The translations under genes were made by a program, and so were the position numbers. The notes below the pieces were generated by a model. It had not been told where the DNA came from. It made no database searches and worked only from the letters and a program-made list of their open reading frames with translations. Source: Streptosporangiaceae bacterium (lineage in GTDB: Bacteria; Actinomycetota; Actinomycetes; Streptosporangiales; Streptosporangiaceae). From it: a stretch of DNA of 5,526 bases. The DNA is taken from NCBI GenBank assembly GCA_030040815.1, contig JASHSZ010000449.1, positions 1 through 5,526 of the forward strand, in the 5' to 3' direction. The first letter of the stretch is position 1. Each line of letters starts with the position of its first letter. Shown here piece after piece: positions 1 through 5,526 of this stretch.

Positions 1-14
1 CGCCGGACAGCGCC

Positions 15-692
15 TTACAGCCCGGTGGCAGGGCCGCTGGCCGGCACCAGCCCGGCCAGGAACGGGTTGTGCGCCCGCTCGGCGCCGATGGTGGTCTGCG
101 GTCCGTGGCCGGCCAGCACGACGGTCTCATCCGGCAGTGGCAGGCATACTCGGGCCAGGCTAGCGAGGATCGTCTCGTAGTCGCCGCCAGGCAGGTCAGT
201 GCGGCCGATCGAGCCCGCGAACAGCAGGTCACCACTGAACAGCGTCGCTGGCAGCCGGAAGGTGACCGAGCCGGGGGTGTGCCCGGGCGCGTGGTCGACG
301 ACGAGGCCGATCCCCGCGAGTTCGAGCGTCATGCCGTCCGTGAGCTCGCACACGTCGTCCGGCTCGGTGAACGTCAGCCCGCGCAGCAGCTGCTGGGCCG
401 GGCCGAGGGAGAAACCGCGAGCGGGGTCGGAGAGCAGCGGGCGGTCGGCCGGGTGAATGTAGGCCGGAATGTCGCGCGCGCCGCAGACCGGGGCGACCGA
501 CCAGATGTGGTCGAGGTGACCGTGGGTGGCCAGCACCGCCACCGGCCGCAGCCGGTACCGCTCGATGATCTCGTTGATGCCTGGCTCGGCGTCCTGTCCG
601 GGGTCGATGATCAGGCACTCCGACCCTGAGTCGCTGGCCAGCAGGTAGCAGTTAGCGGCGAACGAGCCCGCGGGGAACCCGGCTATGAGCAC
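15..692 (-). CDS. MBL-fold hydrolase, glyoxalase II-like (GloC/YcbL type)
   Basis: This 225-residue protein is a cytoplasmic metallo-beta-lactamase-fold hydrolase that probably cleaves thioesters of the S-lactoyl-thiol kind using two metal ions; the exact thiol is not readable from sequence. Visible motifs are the metal-binding HGHLDH at residues 57-62 (H57, H59, D61, H62), the PGHTPGS segment with H138, the SGD motif with D155 bridging the metals, SIGRTD at 161-166, and the C-terminal GHGPQTTIG segment with H196, followed by the ERAHNPF tail. This set and the length (about 210-225 residues) fit the short GloC-like family, not classical glyoxalase II, which has an extra C-terminal helical domain. 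No signal peptide or membrane segment is seen. The start is GTG, with GGAGG four bases upstream; the stop is TAA. In actinomycetes hisS usually follows on the same strand, but only 14 bases remain here. Family call is firm; substrate is inference. Confidence 0.93.
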   Translation of the reverse strand: MLIAGFPAGSFAANCYLLASDSGSECLIIDPGQDAEPGINEIIERYRLRPVAVLATHGHLDHIWSVAPVCGARDIPAYIHPADRPLLSDPARGFSLGPAQQLLRGLTFTEPDDVCELTDGMTLELAGIGLVVDHAPGHTPGSVTFRLPATLFSGDLLFAGSIGRTDLPGGDYETILASLARVCLPLPDETVVLAGHGPQTTIGAERAHNPFLAGLVPASGPATGL

Positions 693-696
693 GCGG

Positions 697-701
697 CCTC
701 C
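697..701 (-). promoter_or_regulatory. Ribosome binding site of the MBL hydrolase
   Basis: Read on the minus strand, GGAGG lies four bases before the GTG at 692-690. It is the only good Shine-Dalgarno match near this end of the reading frame and supports the chosen start. The spacing is slightly short but workable. Confidence 0.7.
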
Positions 702-713
702 AGTCTGGACGCT

Positions 714-732
714 GCCCCGGCCGCGCCGGGGC
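714..732 (-). promoter_or_regulatory. GC hairpin in the leader of the MBL hydrolase
   Basis: The sequence GCCCCGGC-CGC-GCCGGGGC is a perfect 8-bp inverted repeat with a 3-base loop. It lies 12 bases upstream of the Shine-Dalgarno of the MBL gene. If the minus-strand transcript begins upstream of it, it would form a stable leader stem-loop; it could protect the 5' end or affect ribosome loading. In DNA this GC-rich some such repeats arise by chance, so function is inference. Confidence 0.35.
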
Positions 733-865
733 CGTGCGGTCCCAGGCTACCGAGAAGCGACCGTCTGACTTGCCGGTGGCCAGCGGGTCCGCCAAGCCAG
801 GACACGACTTGGGCGCGGTTGGGTACCGATATGTAACGACGGCATTACTAGTCACTCCACAACGG

Positions 866-871
866 TACGAT
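866..871 (+). promoter_or_regulatory. Possible -10 element for the cyclophilin/DUF349 transcript
   Basis: TACGAT fits the actinobacterial -10 consensus TANNNT and lies in the AT-richest part of the divergent gap. It would give a leader of roughly 95 bases before the GTG at 974. No recognisable -35 box sits 16-19 bases upstream and there is no extended -10 TG, so this is only a candidate. Confidence 0.25.
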
Positions 872-956
872 TCGCGAAGTTTCGTAGTGCGTTTCCCTGG
901 CGGCCGCCGTAGCCCGCTGGCGAGGCCACGAAAGACGCTGGACACTGCGGGTGAGC

Positions 957-962
957 AGGAGG
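957..962 (+). promoter_or_regulatory. Ribosome binding site of the cyclophilin
   Basis: AGGAGG is a full anti-Shine-Dalgarno match, 11 bases before GTG 974. The spacing is somewhat long. An in-frame TTG at 965-967 lies only two bases after it, too close to be used. The site therefore supports GTG 974 over the start codon available at 734. Confidence 0.65.
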
Positions 963-973
963 ATTTGCAAGGG

Positions 974-1720
974 GTGGCCACCAAGAAGGAGCGCCAGCGT
1001 CAGCTTGCCCGCGAAGCCTACGCACGCCGACAGGTACGCCACGCGCAGCGAAGCAGGCGCACCCGGCAACTGTGGGCTACCGGAGTAGCCGTAGTGCTGG
1101 TACTCGGGGCGGCCACCGGCGTCGCGGCGGCAGCCGGCGCGTTCACCCCGACCAAGCCATTCACCTGCTCGTACATCGCCAGCGGCAAGGCGGCGCGGAA
1201 GGTATCGCTGCCGCCGAAGCAGCCGGACATGAGCGCGACCTACACCGCCAAGATCATCACCAACCGCGGCACGATCGCCATGGACTTGCTGAACAGCAAG
1301 GCGGCGTGCACCGTGAACTCGTTCGTGTCCCTGGCCGACCAGAACTTCTATAACAAAACGCCGTGCTTCCGGCTGGTCACGTCCGGCATCTATGTGCTGC
1401 AGTGCGGCGACCCCACCGGGACCGGCACGGGTGGTCCGGGCTACGAGTTCGGCAGCGAGAACCTCAAGGGCGCGAAGTACCCGGCGGACACGGTCGCCAT
1501 GGCCAACTCCGGCACGTCCGACAGCAACGGCAGCCAGTTCTTCCTCGTGTACAAGAACACTCCGCTGCCAGCCAGCTACACGCCGTTCGGGAAGATCACC
1601 AGCGGGCTCAGTGTCCTGCGGGCCATCGCAGCGAAGGGCGACAACAACTCCAATCCGGCAGGTGGCGGGAATCCGAAGGAAAAGGTTCAGATCGAGAGCG
1701 TGACGATCAGCAAGACCTGA
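974..1720 (+). CDS. Membrane-anchored cyclophilin-type peptidyl-prolyl cis-trans isomerase
   Basis: This 248-residue protein probably catalyses cis-trans isomerisation of X-Pro bonds to help fold proteins on the outer face of the cytoplasmic membrane. Residues 1-32 are highly basic (12 Lys/Arg), residues about 33-54 form one hydrophobic helix, and a cyclophilin domain fills about 90-246. This predicts an N-in, C-out anchor; there is no lipobox. Cyclophilin landmarks are R133 and Q143 flanking the active-site strand, GDPTGTGTGGPGYEF (145-159), MANSG and NGSQFF (185-190), and PFGKI (204-208). Compared with human CypA, the R55-Q63 interval is two residues longer, and the W121 and H126 positions appear to be P197 and Y202. 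Four cysteines (65, 112, 131, 144) lie outside and could form disulfides. The GTG start has AGGAGG upstream and begins the MATKKERQRQLAR segment I recognise from actinobacterial homologues. A DUF349 gene follows after 37 bases, so co-transcription is likely. Sometimes named ppiB or ppiA; the symbol is left open. Confidence 0.92.
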   Translation: MATKKERQRQLAREAYARRQVRHAQRSRRTRQLWATGVAVVLVLGAATGVAAAAGAFTPTKPFTCSYIASGKAARKVSLPPKQPDMSATYTAKIITNRGTIAMDLLNSKAACTVNSFVSLADQNFYNKTPCFRLVTSGIYVLQCGDPTGTGTGGPGYEFGSENLKGAKYPADTVAMANSGTSDSNGSQFFLVYKNTPLPASYTPFGKITSGLSVLRAIAAKGDNNSNPAGGGNPKEKVQIESVTISKT

Positions 1721-1738
1721 CCGAGCAGCAGGTCAGGT
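1715..1738 (+). repeat. Inverted repeat over the cyclophilin stop codon
   Basis: ACCTGACC (1715-1722) and GGTCAGGT (1731-1738) are perfect 8-base complements around an 8-base loop. The left arm contains the TGA stop at 1718-1720. No T-run follows and the next gene starts 20 bases later on the same strand. A partial attenuator, mRNA-processing site or 3'-end stabiliser is more likely than a full terminator. The structure is directly visible; the role is inferred. Confidence 0.45.
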
Positions 1739-1752
1739 ACCGAGCAGGAGGT
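1720..1752 (+). repeat. Short direct repeat carrying the DUF349 ribosome binding site
   Basis: ACCGAGCAGCAGGT at 1720-1733 recurs as ACCGAGCAGGAGGT at 1739-1752, 13 of 14 bases identical with a 19-base period. The second copy supplies the AGGAGGT Shine-Dalgarno of the next gene, while the single difference weakens it to AGCAGGT in the first copy. This looks like a small tandem duplication. Confidence 0.5.
1746..1752 (+). promoter_or_regulatory. Ribosome binding site of the DUF349 protein
   Basis: AGGAGGT is a near-ideal Shine-Dalgarno whose last G of AGGAGG is six bases before GTG 1758. It fixes the start of the DUF349 gene. A 5-bp hairpin, GCGGT-gagt-ACCGC (1755-1768), encloses the start codon just downstream. 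Confidence 0.75.
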
Positions 1753-1757
1753 ACGCG

Positions 1758-2996
1758 GTGAGTACCGCAAGCGATCCGTGGGGCCGGGTGGCCGAAGACG
1801 GGACTGTCTACGTCCGTACCGCCGACAGCGAGCGGGTCATCGGCTCCTGGCAGGCCGGCAGCCCGGACGAGGCGCTGGCCTTCTTCAAGCGCAAGTTCGA
1901 CGCGCTGGAGACCGAGATCAGCCTGCTCGAACAGCGCATGTCCAGCACCGACCTGTCCGCCGGCCAGGCCAGGGTCACCATCGCCCGGCTGACCCAGTCC
2001 GTGGCCAGCGCCAACTGCATCGGCGACCTGGCAGCGCTGACGGCCCGGCTCACCGGCCTGTCGGAGAGCGTCGAGCAGCGCAGGGAAGAGCACCGCGCCG
2101 CCCGCGAGCAGGCCAGGACCGAGGCGCACGAAATCAAGGAGCGAATCGTCGCCGAGGCCGAGCGCATCGCCGCCGAGGCGACGCACTGGAAGGCTGGCGG
2201 CGAGCGGATGCGCCAGCTGGTCGATGAATGGGGGGCAGCGCCGCGCGGCGACCGGGCCACTGAAGCGGTGCTCTGGAAGCGGTTGTCGACTGCCAGGAAC
2301 GGCTTCGCAAAGCGACGTAAGGCCTACTTCGCCGGCCTCGAGGAGGAGCGAGCGACCGTGCGCGCGCGCAAGGAGGAGCTGGCCAACCGCGCGGAAGAGC
2401 TATCGACCTCAACCGACTGGAGCGCCACCGCCACGGCCTACCGGGAGCTGATGCGCGACTGGAAGCAGGCAGGCCGAGCCGACCGGGGCGCCGAGGAAGA
2501 GCTGTGGACCCGGTTCAAGACCGCCCAGGATGCGTTCTTCGGCGCACGTTCGCATGTCTTCGATGCCAAGGACCGGGAACTCCGCGAGCACGTCGTCGTC
2601 AAGGAGCAACTGCTCGCCGAGGCCGAAAAACTGCTGCCGGTCACTGATGCGCGCTCGGGGAGGGCGGCACTGCGCGGCATCCTGGAGCGCTGGGAGCGAG
2701 CCGGCGCCGTGCCGCGCGACGCCCAGGAGCGGCTGGAAGGCGGGCTTCGCCGGGTCGAGGACGCGCTGCGCAAGGCCGAGGATTCACACTGGCGGCGGAC
2801 CAACCCCGAGGCGCTGTCCCGAGCCCGTGGCACGGTCGAGCAGATCCGCTCGGCCGTGACGCAGCTCGAGTCCCAGCTCGAGCGGGCGCAGGCCGCCGGC
2901 GACCAGAAGGCGCAGCAGAAGGCCAAGGAGGCGCTCGCCGCACGTCGATCCTGGCTCGCCGAGGCCGAGCGGACGCTGGCGGAACTGTCCGGCTGA
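1758..2996 (+). CDS. DUF349 repeat protein, predicted all-helical and coiled-coil
   Basis: This 412-residue, highly charged protein has no signal peptide or membrane segment and is probably cytoplasmic. Residues 1-60 form a conserved-looking head (WGRVAEDGTVYVRT, then an acidic/basic helix). Residues about 135-345 hold three DUF349-type repeats with an exact 77-residue period: W144/W158/W173 match W221/W235/W250, and W312 marks the third; the arginines R166, R243 and R320 fall in register. The third repeat has lost the first and last tryptophans and looks degenerate. Residues about 350-411 are a Glu/Gln/Ala/Arg-rich probable coiled coil. It has one cysteine (C87). DUF349 has no biochemical activity I can state, and no catalytic motif is visible; the architecture suggests a binding or scaffold protein. 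It follows the cyclophilin gene by 37 bases with its own strong ribosome binding site and converges on rel. Gene and family are firm; function is unknown. Confidence 0.9.
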   Translation: MSTASDPWGRVAEDGTVYVRTADSERVIGSWQAGSPDEALAFFKRKFDALETEISLLEQRMSSTDLSAGQARVTIARLTQSVASANCIGDLAALTARLTGLSESVEQRREEHRAAREQARTEAHEIKERIVAEAERIAAEATHWKAGGERMRQLVDEWGAAPRGDRATEAVLWKRLSTARNGFAKRRKAYFAGLEEERATVRARKEELANRAEELSTSTDWSATATAYRELMRDWKQAGRADRGAEEELWTRFKTAQDAFFGARSHVFDAKDRELREHVVVKEQLLAEAEKLLPVTDARSGRAALRGILERWERAGAVPRDAQERLEGGLRRVEDALRKAEDSHWRRTNPEALSRARGTVEQIRSAVTQLESQLERAQAAGDQKAQQKAKEALAARRSWLAEAERTLAELSG

Positions 2997-3016
2997 GCCG
3001 CTCGAAGGCGGTCAGC
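2992..3016. terminator. Shared bidirectional terminator-like inverted repeat
   Basis: GCTGA (2992-2996), a single bulged G and CCGC (2998-3001) pair with GCGG (3008-3011) and TCAGC (3012-3016) across a 6-base TCGAAG loop, giving a 9-bp stem. The arms contain the TGA stop of the DUF349 gene and the TGA stop (TCA on the plus strand) of rel, so the whole 15-base gap lies inside the structure. No T-tract follows on either strand; many actinobacterial terminators lack one. A role in ending both transcripts is inferred from position and symmetry. Confidence 0.5.
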
Positions 3017-5516
3017 TGGTGACGCGATAGACGTCGTAGACGCCGTCGACGTTGCGGACGGCGCGCAGCACGGCGCCGAGGTGCTTCGGATCGCCCATCT
3101 CGAAGGTGAACCGGCTGAACGCAATGCGGTCGCGCGTCGTGCTGACGGTCGCGGACATGATGTTCACGTGCTGCTCTGAGATCGACCTGGTCACGTCGGA
3201 GAGCAGGCCCGTCCGGTCCAGCGCCTCGACCTGGATGGCCACCAGGAACTGGGACCCCTCCCGGGGCGACCAGCGGACGTTGACGAGCCGCTCGGGCTGC
3301 GAGCCCAGCAGGTGCATCAAGTTGGTGCAGTCGGCGCGGTGCACCGAAACGCCGTTCCCTCTGGTCACGAAGCCCGTTATGTCGTCGCCGGGCACTGGAG
3401 TGCAGCACTTCGACAGCCTGGCCCAGACGTCGGCCGCGCCCTCGACCACGACGCCCGCGTCGCCTTCGGGCGTGGCGGGTCGGGCGACCCTCGTGGGCAG
3501 GGTGGCCTCGGCCAGGTCTTCCTGCGCGCCTGCGATACCGCCGGCGGACTTGATGAGCTTGGTGACCACCGACTGGGCGCTGACATGGCCCTCGCCAACG
3601 GCCGCATACAGCGCGGTCAGGTCGGTATAGCGCAGCTCGTTGGCGATGGCGTTGAGCGCGTCAGCAGTCGCCAGCCGCTGCAGCGGCAGGTTCTGCTTGC
3701 GCATCATCCGGGCGATCGCCGTCTTGCCTGCTTCCGCGGCTGCCTCGCGACGCTCCTTGGAGAACCAGTGCCGGATCTTGTTCCGGGCCCGCGCGCTCTT
3801 GACAAAGCCGAGCCAGTCCTGGCTCGGGCCTGCGTCCGGCGCCTTGGAGGTGAAGATCTCCACCGTGTCGCCGTTGCTGAGCGCGCTCTCGAGCGCGACC
3901 AGCCGGCCATTTACGCGCGCGCCGATCGTCCGGTGACCCACCTCGGTGTGAATGGCGTAGGCAAAGTCGACCGGCGTAGCGCCCTGCGGCAGCGCGATGA
4001 CCTCCCCGCGCGGGGTAAACACGTAGACCTCCGCGCCGGCGAGATCGAAGCGCAGCGAGTCAAGGAATTCCGCCGGATCCTCGGTCTCGCGCTGCCAGTC
4101 GACCAGCTGGCGGAGCCACGCCATGTCGCCGGCGCCCGCGCCCCCGGCCAGCTCCTCCTTGTACTTCCAGTGGGCGGCGACGCCGTACTCGGCCCGCTTG
4201 TGCATGCCCCACGTCCGGATCTGCAGCTCAACCGGCTTGCCTTCCGGGCCAATCACCGTGGTGTGCAGCGACTGGTACATGTTGAACTTCGGCATCGCGA
4301 TGTAGTCCTTGAACCGGCCGGGAACCGGGTTCCACCGCGCGTGCACGATGCCGAGCACCGCGTAGCAGTCGCGAAGCGAGTCGACCAGGACCCTGATCCC
4401 CACCAGGTCGTAGATGTCATCGAAGCTAACATTCCGGGCGATCATCTTCTGGTAGACGGAGTAGTAGTGCTTGGGCCGCCCGGTCACATGGTTCTTGATC
4501 TTGGCGTCGCGCAGGTCCTCTTCGATGTCCTCCTTGACCTCGCGCAGGTACGCCTCCCGGCGCGGCGCGCGCTCGGAGACCAGCCTCGCGATCTCGTCGT
4601 AGCGCTTGGGGTACAGCGTCGCGAACGCCAGATCCTCGAGCTCCCACTTGACGGTGTTCATGCCGAGCCGGTGCGCCAGCGGCGCGAAGATCTCCAGCAC
4701 CTCGCGGGACTTCCGCTCCTGCTTCTCGCGCGGCAGGTAGCGCAGCGTTCGCATGTTGTGCAGGCGGTCAGCCAGCTTGATCACGAGGACCCGGATGTCC
4801 CGCGACATCGCGACGACCATCTTGCGGACGGTCTCCGCCTGGGCGGCGTCGCCGTACTTGACCTTGTCCAGCTTGGTGACGCCGTCGACCATCGAGGCGA
4901 TGTCGTCGCCGAAGTCCGCACGCAGCTGGTCGATGGTGTAGGCGGTGTCTTCCACGGTGTCGTGCAGCAGCGCGGCGCTGATCACGTCGTGCGGCATGCC
5001 GAGCTCGGCCAGGATGGTCGCGACCGCCAGCGGATGCGTGATGAACGGATCGCCGCTGTCGCGTGACTGTCCCGCGTGCATCGTGGCGGCCAGCTCATAG
5101 GCGCGCTCGATCTGCCGGATGTCGGCCTTCGGGTGGGTGCTGCGCACGATCTTGATCAGCGGCTCGAGGACGGGATTCACCGCCCCGCCGCGGGCGGCCC
5201 CGAGCCTGGCGAGCCTGCGCCGAACTGCCGCGGCCCCCGACGGGCCCTCGGACCCGGCAGGCCCTCCGCTGCCGGACTGGGTCGGCCGGCGGGTGACCCG
5301 GCTCGCCGCTGACCGGGCAGCCGACTTCACGTCCCCGCCGCCGGCCTTGCGACCGGACCCGGCCCTCCGGCTGACTCCGCTGGTACGACCGTTCTCGGTG
5401 CCGTCGGCCTGCGGCTTTGTCACGGCCCCGTCCAGGTCCTCGGTGGCGCCCTGTCCGTCGGCGTGAAGCGGCTCGGATGCCGCGGGCCGCTCGCTAACCT
5501 GCGGCTCGGTCGGCAC
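3012..5516 (-). CDS. relA: Bifunctional (p)ppGpp synthetase/hydrolase Rel (RelA/SpoT family)
   Basis: This protein makes pppGpp/ppGpp from ATP plus GTP or GDP and also hydrolyses them, as the ribosome-associated stringent-response enzyme of actinobacteria. Domains in order: a Gly/Ala/Arg-rich low-complexity extension (1-110); HD hydrolase with R152, H161, H185-D186, E189-D190 and D250/N254, all intact; synthetase (about 340-455) with D370, the RFKD motif (401-404) typical of bifunctional Rel rather than EXDD Rel[10 protein letters not shown] and ELQIRT; TGS (about 495-556); a helical region; a Cys/His segment with C704, C705, H726 and C730; and a C-terminal ACT domain (about 757-834) with DRTGLLSDV. 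From the GTG at 5516-5514 it has 834 residues, close to usual actinobacterial lengths. The frame stays open to the window edge and only ten upstream bases are visible, with a weak GGGTG, so the start is provisional. It converges on the DUF349 gene with a 15-base gap. Confidence 0.96.
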   Translation of the reverse strand: MPTEPQVSERPAASEPLHADGQGATEDLDGAVTKPQADGTENGRTSGVSRRAGSGRKAGGGDVKSAARSAASRVTRRPTQSGSGGPAGSEGPSGAAAVRRRLARLGAARGGAVNPVLEPLIKIVRSTHPKADIRQIERAYELAATMHAGQSRDSGDPFITHPLAVATILAELGMPHDVISAALLHDTVEDTAYTIDQLRADFGDDIASMVDGVTKLDKVKYGDAAQAETVRKMVVAMSRDIRVLVIKLADRLHNMRTLRYLPREKQERKSREVLEIFAPLAHRLGMNTVKWELEDLAFATLYPKRYDEIARLVSERAPRREAYLREVKEDIEEDLRDAKIKNHVTGRPKHYYSVYQKMIARNVSFDDIYDLVGIRVLVDSLRDCYAVLGIVHARWNPVPGRFKDYIAMPKFNMYQSLHTTVIGPEGKPVELQIRTWGMHKRAEYGVAAHWKYKEELAGGAGAGDMAWLRQLVDWQRETEDPAEFLDSLRFDLAGAEVYVFTPRGEVIALPQGATPVDFAYAIHTEVGHRTIGARVNGRLVALESALSNGDTVEIFTSKAPDAGPSQDWLGFVKSARARNKIRHWFSKERREAAAEAGKTAIARMMRKQNLPLQRLATADALNAIANELRYTDLTALYAAVGEGHVSAQSVVTKLIKSAGGIAGAQEDLAEATLPTRVARPATPEGDAGVVVEGAADVWARLSKCCTPVPGDDITGFVTRGNGVSVHRADCTNLMHLLGSQPERLVNVRWSPREGSQFLVAIQVEALDRTGLLSDVTRSISEQHVNIMSATVSTTRDRIAFSRFTFEMGDPKHLGAVLRAVRNVDGVYDVYRVTS

Positions 5517-5526
5517 GCCAACACCC

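Larger units (their letters stand above)
693..973. promoter_or_regulatory. Divergent intergenic region between MBL hydrolase and cyclophilin genes
   Basis: This 281-base stretch separates two divergently oriented genes and must hold the promoters of both. The left third is very GC-rich and contains an 8-bp hairpin (714-732). The middle (about 820-890) is clearly richer in A/T than anything else in the window and contains overlapping small palindromes, including TTCGCGAA at 871-878. Hexamers matching the actinobacterial -10 consensus TANNNT are TACGAT (866-871, plus) and TAGCCT (749-744, minus). Neither has a convincing TTGAC-type -35 at the right distance, so exact promoters remain unassigned. 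An open frame in phase with the cyclophilin runs back to about 734, but I read this region as non-coding because the conserved start and ribosome binding site lie at 957-976. Confidence 0.6.

Noticed and set aside
1..14. Possible end or beginning of a neighbouring hisS gene
   Set aside because: Synteny in other actinomycetes suggests hisS lies next, but 14 bases after the MBL stop show no reading frame or signal that could be assigned.
69..629. A 186-codon open frame on the plus strand, opposite the MBL gene
   Set aside because: It is antisense to a gene with all its catalytic motifs intact; the product has low-complexity composition and no family resemblance.
875..884. CGAA-GT-TTCG as a LexA (SOS) box
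   Set aside because: The actinobacterial LexA site needs CGAAC and GTTCG half-sites with a four-base spacer; here the half-sites lack the inner C and G and the spacing is wrong.
734..973. An 80-codon in-frame upstream extension of the cyclophilin from GTG 734
   Set aside because: No ribosome binding site supports GTG 734, the extension overlaps the AT-rich promoter-like patch, and AGGAGG plus the conserved basic N-terminus place the start at 974.
2641..3408. A 255-codon minus-strand frame spanning the DUF349 gene and the end of rel
   Set aside because: It overlaps two real genes in other frames, is Arg/Ala/Pro-rich and has no recognisable motif.
3312..5066. A 584-codon open frame on the plus strand, opposite rel
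   Set aside because: It lies entirely antisense to the well-supported Rel gene, its translation is rich in Arg, Val, Asp, His and Gln with no recognisable domain, and long antisense frames are expected in GC-rich coding DNA.
1..5526. A novel defence, mobile or biosynthetic system
   Set aside because: All coding space is filled by four genes of recognisable families in a housekeeping arrangement. No transposase, integrase, terminal repeats, CRISPR-like spacing, toxin-antitoxin pair or reverse transcriptase motif was seen, and base composition is uniform apart from the promoter patch.

Overview
The window is high-GC DNA packed with protein genes, almost certainly from the main chromosome of an actinomycete (Actinomycetota). 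The grounds are strong G/C bias at third codon positions, purine-rich AGGAGG-type ribosome binding sites, GTG at all four chosen starts, and gene content. A long (p)ppGpp synthetase/hydrolase (Rel), a membrane-anchored cyclophilin and a glyoxalase-II-like metallo-beta-lactamase (MBL) protein lie close together. From general knowledge, the same set with the same orientations sits around relA in Mycobacterium and Streptomyces, with hisS next after the MBL gene. Genus cannot be fixed from the sequence.

Layout, left to right. 15-692 (minus): MBL-fold hydrolase of the GloC/glyoxalase II-like type. 693-973: divergent intergenic region holding a GC hairpin, an AT-richer patch with small palindromes, and the leaders of both flanking genes. 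974-1720 (plus): N-terminally membrane-anchored cyclophilin-type peptidyl-prolyl isomerase. 1758-2996 (plus): DUF349 protein built from three repeats with an exact 77-residue period, probably co-transcribed with the isomerase. 2997-3011: a 15-nt gap between convergent genes, at the centre of an inverted repeat that includes both stop codons. 3012-5516 (minus): Rel, complete at its C-terminus, with hydrolase, synthetase, TGS, zinc-finger-like and ACT regions intact. Its true start may lie beyond the right edge.

How the genes relate. Rel makes and degrades the stringent-response alarmone. The isomerase probably helps fold proteins outside the membrane. The MBL protein probably hydrolyses a small thioester such as an S-acylated thiol. 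The DUF349 protein has no assigned function that I can state. The genes are neighbours in a conserved housekeeping locus, but nothing in the sequence proves a shared pathway.

No tRNA, rRNA, insertion sequence, phage gene, CRISPR array, toxin-antitoxin pair or defence cassette is visible. The least ordinary elements are the DUF349 repeat protein, the structured 37-nt gap before it (hairpin plus duplicated ribosome-binding-site segment), the shared terminator-like repeat, and the non-canonical active site of the cyclophilin.
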